Both the position numbers and the translations under genes were made by a program. Source: Caldisericota bacterium (GTDB lineage: Bacteria; CG03; B21-G15). Taken from it: DNA of 8,801 nt. The notes under the pieces are model-generated. The model saw nothing but the letters and a program-made list of their open reading frames with translations, was not told the origin of the DNA and ran no database searches. Each line of letters opens with the position of its first letter. Within the stretch, counting starts at the first letter, position 1. The stretch is from contig QMOP01000046.1 of the NCBI GenBank assembly GCA_003650255.1, positions 1 through 8,801 on the forward strand. The letters are read 5' to 3'. This document shows, piece by piece, positions 7,085 to 8,801 of the stretch.

Positions 7085-7500
7085 TTTAAATTTATAATAT
7101 AACTTCTTATAAATTTTTTAATTGCATTTACTACTTCCTCTTTAAATTTTGGAGGACTCTGAGCTACCCACATAGTAAAATTATAAAGTTCCTGCGTATC
7201 AACTCTTAACCACTTTTTGTTCTTATAGAGAAAAACAAATAATGTTGTCATAGCAATTCTCTTATTACCATTCTGAAAAGGATGGTTCTTTATCATTAAA
7301 TAAAAAAGGATACTTGCTTTGGAAATAAGGTCTGGATAAGGTGTTCTTTTCATAAAACTCTGAAAAGGAATAGCAAGACAACTCTCCAGAACATTAGGAA
7401 AACGAGTGGAAAAATCTGGAATTGGCTCATTAAAAGTCAAAAATTCTCTTGCCAATCTAAAGGCAATAAACTCCACTTCCTTTACAGTTATTTTTTCCAT
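7081..7500 (-). CDS. doc: Doc/Fic-fold protein, probable toxin of an HTH-Doc module
   Basis: The 139-residue protein is all-helical with the core motif HPFQNGNKR (73-81), of the Doc type (HxFx[D/N]xNKR) rather than the Fic type (HPFx[D/E]GNGR). The motif sits where Doc has it, followed by the helix IAMTTLFVFLYKNKKW. Known Doc phosphorylates EF-Tu and halts translation, while Fic relatives transfer AMP; which of these this protein does is unknown. His73, Phe75, Asn79, Lys80 and Arg81 are kept, but the acidic Mg ligand of the motif (Asp70 in P1 Doc) is Asn77 here. Start ATG 7500-7498 follows the HTH stop codon directly (TAAATG), with GGGAG at 7504-7508. The gene overlaps oppC by four bases. It has no place in the transporter's function and is best read as an inserted toxin-like gene. 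Confidence 0.85.
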   Translation of the reverse strand: MEKITVKEVEFIAFRLAREFLTFNEPIPDFSTRFPNVLESCLAIPFQSFMKRTPYPDLISKASILFYLMIKNHPFQNGNKRIAMTTLFVFLYKNKKWLRVDTQELYNFTMWVAQSPPKFKEEVVNAIKKFIRSYIINLK

Positions 7501-7758
7501 TTACTCCCTACCAAGCATCTTTAAAACTTCTCCATACTCCTTTACAACCTTTTTCACTGCCATCTCAATAATTCTCTTCTTTTTCTTACTTAAACGGTTT
7601 CCTAAGATATCATCAACATAACTTCTTGGTATAGCAAAACTTCTTCCAACCCTTATTGCTTTAATTTCTCCCTTCTTCACTTTCTTATAGACAGCAATCC
7701 GAGAAACTCCTAAAAGTTTCGCCAATTCACTAATACTTAAAAATTTTTCTTTTTTCAT
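7501..7758 (-). CDS. Excisionase/MerR-like HTH protein, probable antitoxin and autorepressor
   Basis: The 85-residue protein begins FLSISELAKLLGVSRIAVYK (6-25), then KKVKKGEIKAIRVGRSFAIP (25-44) and SYVDDIL, the winged-helix pattern of the excisionase/MerR-type HTH_17 family: two HTH helices, a short hairpin wing and a closing helix. Residues 57-85 (SKKKKRIIEMAVKKVVKEYG, then EVLKMLGRE) form a charged amphipathic helix outside the HTH domain, the place where antitoxins often carry their toxin-binding segment. I infer that it binds the repeats just upstream and neutralises the Doc-like partner; neither is shown by sequence alone. A clear ribosome binding site GGAGG (7763-7767) precedes ATG 7758-7756. 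It is not Phd: no Phd/YefM N-terminal pattern is present. The stop abuts the doc start with no gap, as expected for a co-produced pair. Confidence 0.85.
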   Translation of the reverse strand: MKKEKFLSISELAKLLGVSRIAVYKKVKKGEIKAIRVGRSFAIPRSYVDDILGNRLSKKKKRIIEMAVKKVVKEYGEVLKMLGRE

Positions 7759-7770
7759 ATTTCCTCCATT

Positions 7771-7826
7771 TTGTTAATCATGTTCATTAAATTAACAATT
7801 GTTAACTTGTATATATAAGTTAACAA
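7771..7826. promoter_or_regulatory. Tandem inverted-repeat operator and likely promoter of the HTH-doc module
   Basis: Two inverted repeats of the form TTGTTAA-N14-TTAACAA abut exactly, at 7771-7798 and 7799-7826. The first has 8-bp arms (TTGTTAAT/ATTAACAA) and the second 10-bp arms (TTGTTAACTT/AAGTTAACAA, 7799-7808 and 7817-7826). Half-site centres are 21, 7 and 21 bases apart, and 21 bases is two helical turns. The facing inner half-sites form a perfect 14-bp palindrome at 7792-7805. The spacer of the second repeat contains a TATATA element (7810-7817) that could serve as the -10 on the minus strand. No good -35 is evident: TTGATT at 7845-7840 is too far away. Bound repressor would then cover the promoter, implying autoregulation by the adjacent HTH protein. 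Confidence 0.7.
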
Positions 7827-7854
7827 ATTCATTATTAAAAATCAATCGCACTTT

Positions 7855-8801
7855 CTATCCATACCTGATTCTCGGGTCAACATAGGCATAGAGAATATCA
7901 GCAATTAAGTTTCCAAGTAGAGTTAAAAATATTGCAATCACTGCATCTGCCATAATTAAAGGATAATCCCTTGCCATTACTGCCTGCCACATGAGTCGCC
8001 CCATTCCAGGCCATGAGAATATGACCTCTGTTATAACTCCACCTGAAATTATTGAGGGAAGTGAAAGTCCAAGTATTGTTATTAAAGGAAGGGAAGCATT
8101 CCTGAAAGCATGTCTCCATATAACAATCCTTTCAGGCAAACCTTTTGCTCTTGCTGTTCTTATATAATCCTCATCAAGAACTTCTAAAAACTGGTTCCTC
8201 ATATATCTTGTTATTCCTGCAAGTCCAACAAAACTTAAAACTAAAACAGGCAAAATTAAATGCCATAAAATATCAAAAATCTTTCCAAAGAAACTTAAAT
8301 TCTCCCAGTAAAAACTCTTCATTCCGCCAACAGGAAAAATATTTAACTCAACTCCAAGATACTTAATAAGAATTATTCCAAGCCAGAAAACTGGAATTGA
8401 AAATCCAACAAAAACAAAAACTGTTATAAAATGGTCAATGAATTTTCCTTCATTTAGTGCTGAATAAACTCCAAGTGTTATTCCTAAAACAAGTATGAGT
8501 AGCATTGAAAGAGCATTTAATAGAACTGTTGCTGGCAATCTTTCAAGAATTTTCTTCATAACAGGTCTTCCATCCTGAAATGAGTTTCCAAAATTAAATT
8601 TTAAAAACCTCTTAAACCACTCAAAATACCTCACAACTATCGGTCTATCCAGCCCATAATATTTTTTAAATTTCTCTTTAACCTCTGGAGAAATTTTACT
8701 TGAAAAACCAACTCTTGCCTCTGGTCCGCCAGGAGCAAGGTTTATTATAAGAAATGTTAAAAATGTTATTCCTATAAATACAGGAATAAGAACAATAACT
8801 C
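7855..8801 (-). CDS. oppB: Oligopeptide ABC transporter permease, OppB/DppB-like (5' end cut by window)
   Basis: This is the first permease subunit of the importer, with 314 codons visible. The frame stays open to the window edge. The segment 8799-8635 encodes the expected first membrane helix and start of the external region: VIVLIPVFIGITFLTFLI, then NLAPGGPEARVGF, and later KKYYGLDRPIVVRYFEWF. Only about 10-15 N-terminal residues should be missing. The GTG at 8634-8632 is therefore internal and not the start. Further landmarks are RLPATVLLN, the EAA loop DYIRTARAKGLPERIVIWRH with FRNASLPLIT (about 8086-8169), SGGVITEVIFSWPGMGRL, and the family-typical C terminus DILYAYVDPRIRYG ending in TAG. 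A substrate-binding protein gene may lie upstream. In typical operons oppC follows directly; here the HTH-doc module intervenes. Confidence 0.93.
   Translation of the reverse strand, partial: VIVLIPVFIGITFLTFLIINLAPGGPEARVGFSSKISPEVKEKFKKYYGLDRPIVVRYFEWFKRFLKFNFGNSFQDGRPVMKKILERLPATVLLNALSMLLILVLGITLGVYSALNEGKFIDHFITVFVFVGFSIPVFWLGIILIKYLGVELNIFPVGGMKSFYWENLSFFGKIFDILWHLILPVLVLSFVGLAGITRYMRNQFLEVLDEDYIRTARAKGLPERIVIWRHAFRNASLPLITILGLSLPSIISGGVITEVIFSWPGMGRLMWQAVMARDYPLIMADAVIAIFLTLLGNLIADILYAYVDPRIRYG

Noticed and set aside
7081..7500. The Doc-like protein targeting the neighbouring EF-G paralogue
   Set aside because: Known Doc acts on EF-Tu, and the two genes are several kilobases and a probable promoter apart. 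Nothing in the sequence supports a specific link.
7799..7826. The 10-bp inverted repeat read as a transcription terminator after oppB
   Set aside because: The stem is AT-rich and no T-run follows it on the minus strand. The duplicated half-site pattern and its place before an HTH gene fit an operator better, although a weak structural role is not excluded.
7081..7854. Insertion sequence or attachment-site boundaries around the HTH-doc module
   Set aside because: I found no transposase, no convincing terminal inverted repeats and no clear target duplication at the module edges. The GTTAAC palindromes are all explained by the operator array.
7898..8119. A 73-residue minus-strand frame inside oppB
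   Set aside because: It is an out-of-frame reading of the conserved permease sequence and has no recognisable motif.
8632..8634. GTG as the start of the OppB-like gene
   Set aside because: The frame continues upstream and encodes the expected first membrane helix and LAPGGP motif up to the window edge, so the GTG is internal.

Overview
The window is an AT-rich bacterial segment in which every supportable gene lies on the minus strand, so transcription runs from high to low coordinates. Ten genes are packed with overlaps or near-zero spacing; the only gaps over 50 bases are 7759-7854 and 4614-4671. Arg is written almost only as AGA/AGG and the proteins are rich in Lys, Glu and Ile. This fits a low-GC, perhaps thermophilic or anaerobic bacterium, but the phylum cannot be fixed from the window.

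Block 1 (8801 down to 4672) is an oligopeptide/dipeptide-type ABC importer: permease OppB (5' end outside the window), permease OppC, ATPase OppD and a short ATPase OppF. The solute-binding protein is not in view and may lie upstream. Between oppB and oppC sits a foreign-looking two-gene module (7081-7758). It consists of a small excisionase/MerR-like helix-turn-helix protein and a Doc/Fic-fold protein with the motif HPFQNGNKR, preceded by a striking operator-like region of two abutting 28-bp inverted repeats (7771-7826). I read it as an autoregulated toxin-antitoxin-like cassette wedged into a transporter operon. Its last gene overlaps the oppC start as ATGA, so oppC translation appears coupled to it.

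Block 2 (4613 down to 1), possibly led by its own promoter at 4647-4675, encodes an EF-G paralogue whose G3 motif reads DTPGEVDF (Glu for the usual catalytic His), a TIM-barrel metal-dependent sugar isomerase/AP-endonuclease-2 family protein, the YebC/TACO1 translation factor, and the Holliday-junction proteins RuvC and RuvA (3' end of ruvA outside the window). The genes overlap by 35, 4, 1 and 4 bases, so the block is probably one transcript joining translation and recombination functions.

The most noteworthy items are the HTH-Doc cassette with its tandem operators inside the opp operon, the Asp/Glu-to-Asn change in the Doc motif, and the Glu-substituted EF-G paralogue. No tRNA, rRNA, CRISPR array or insertion sequence was seen.
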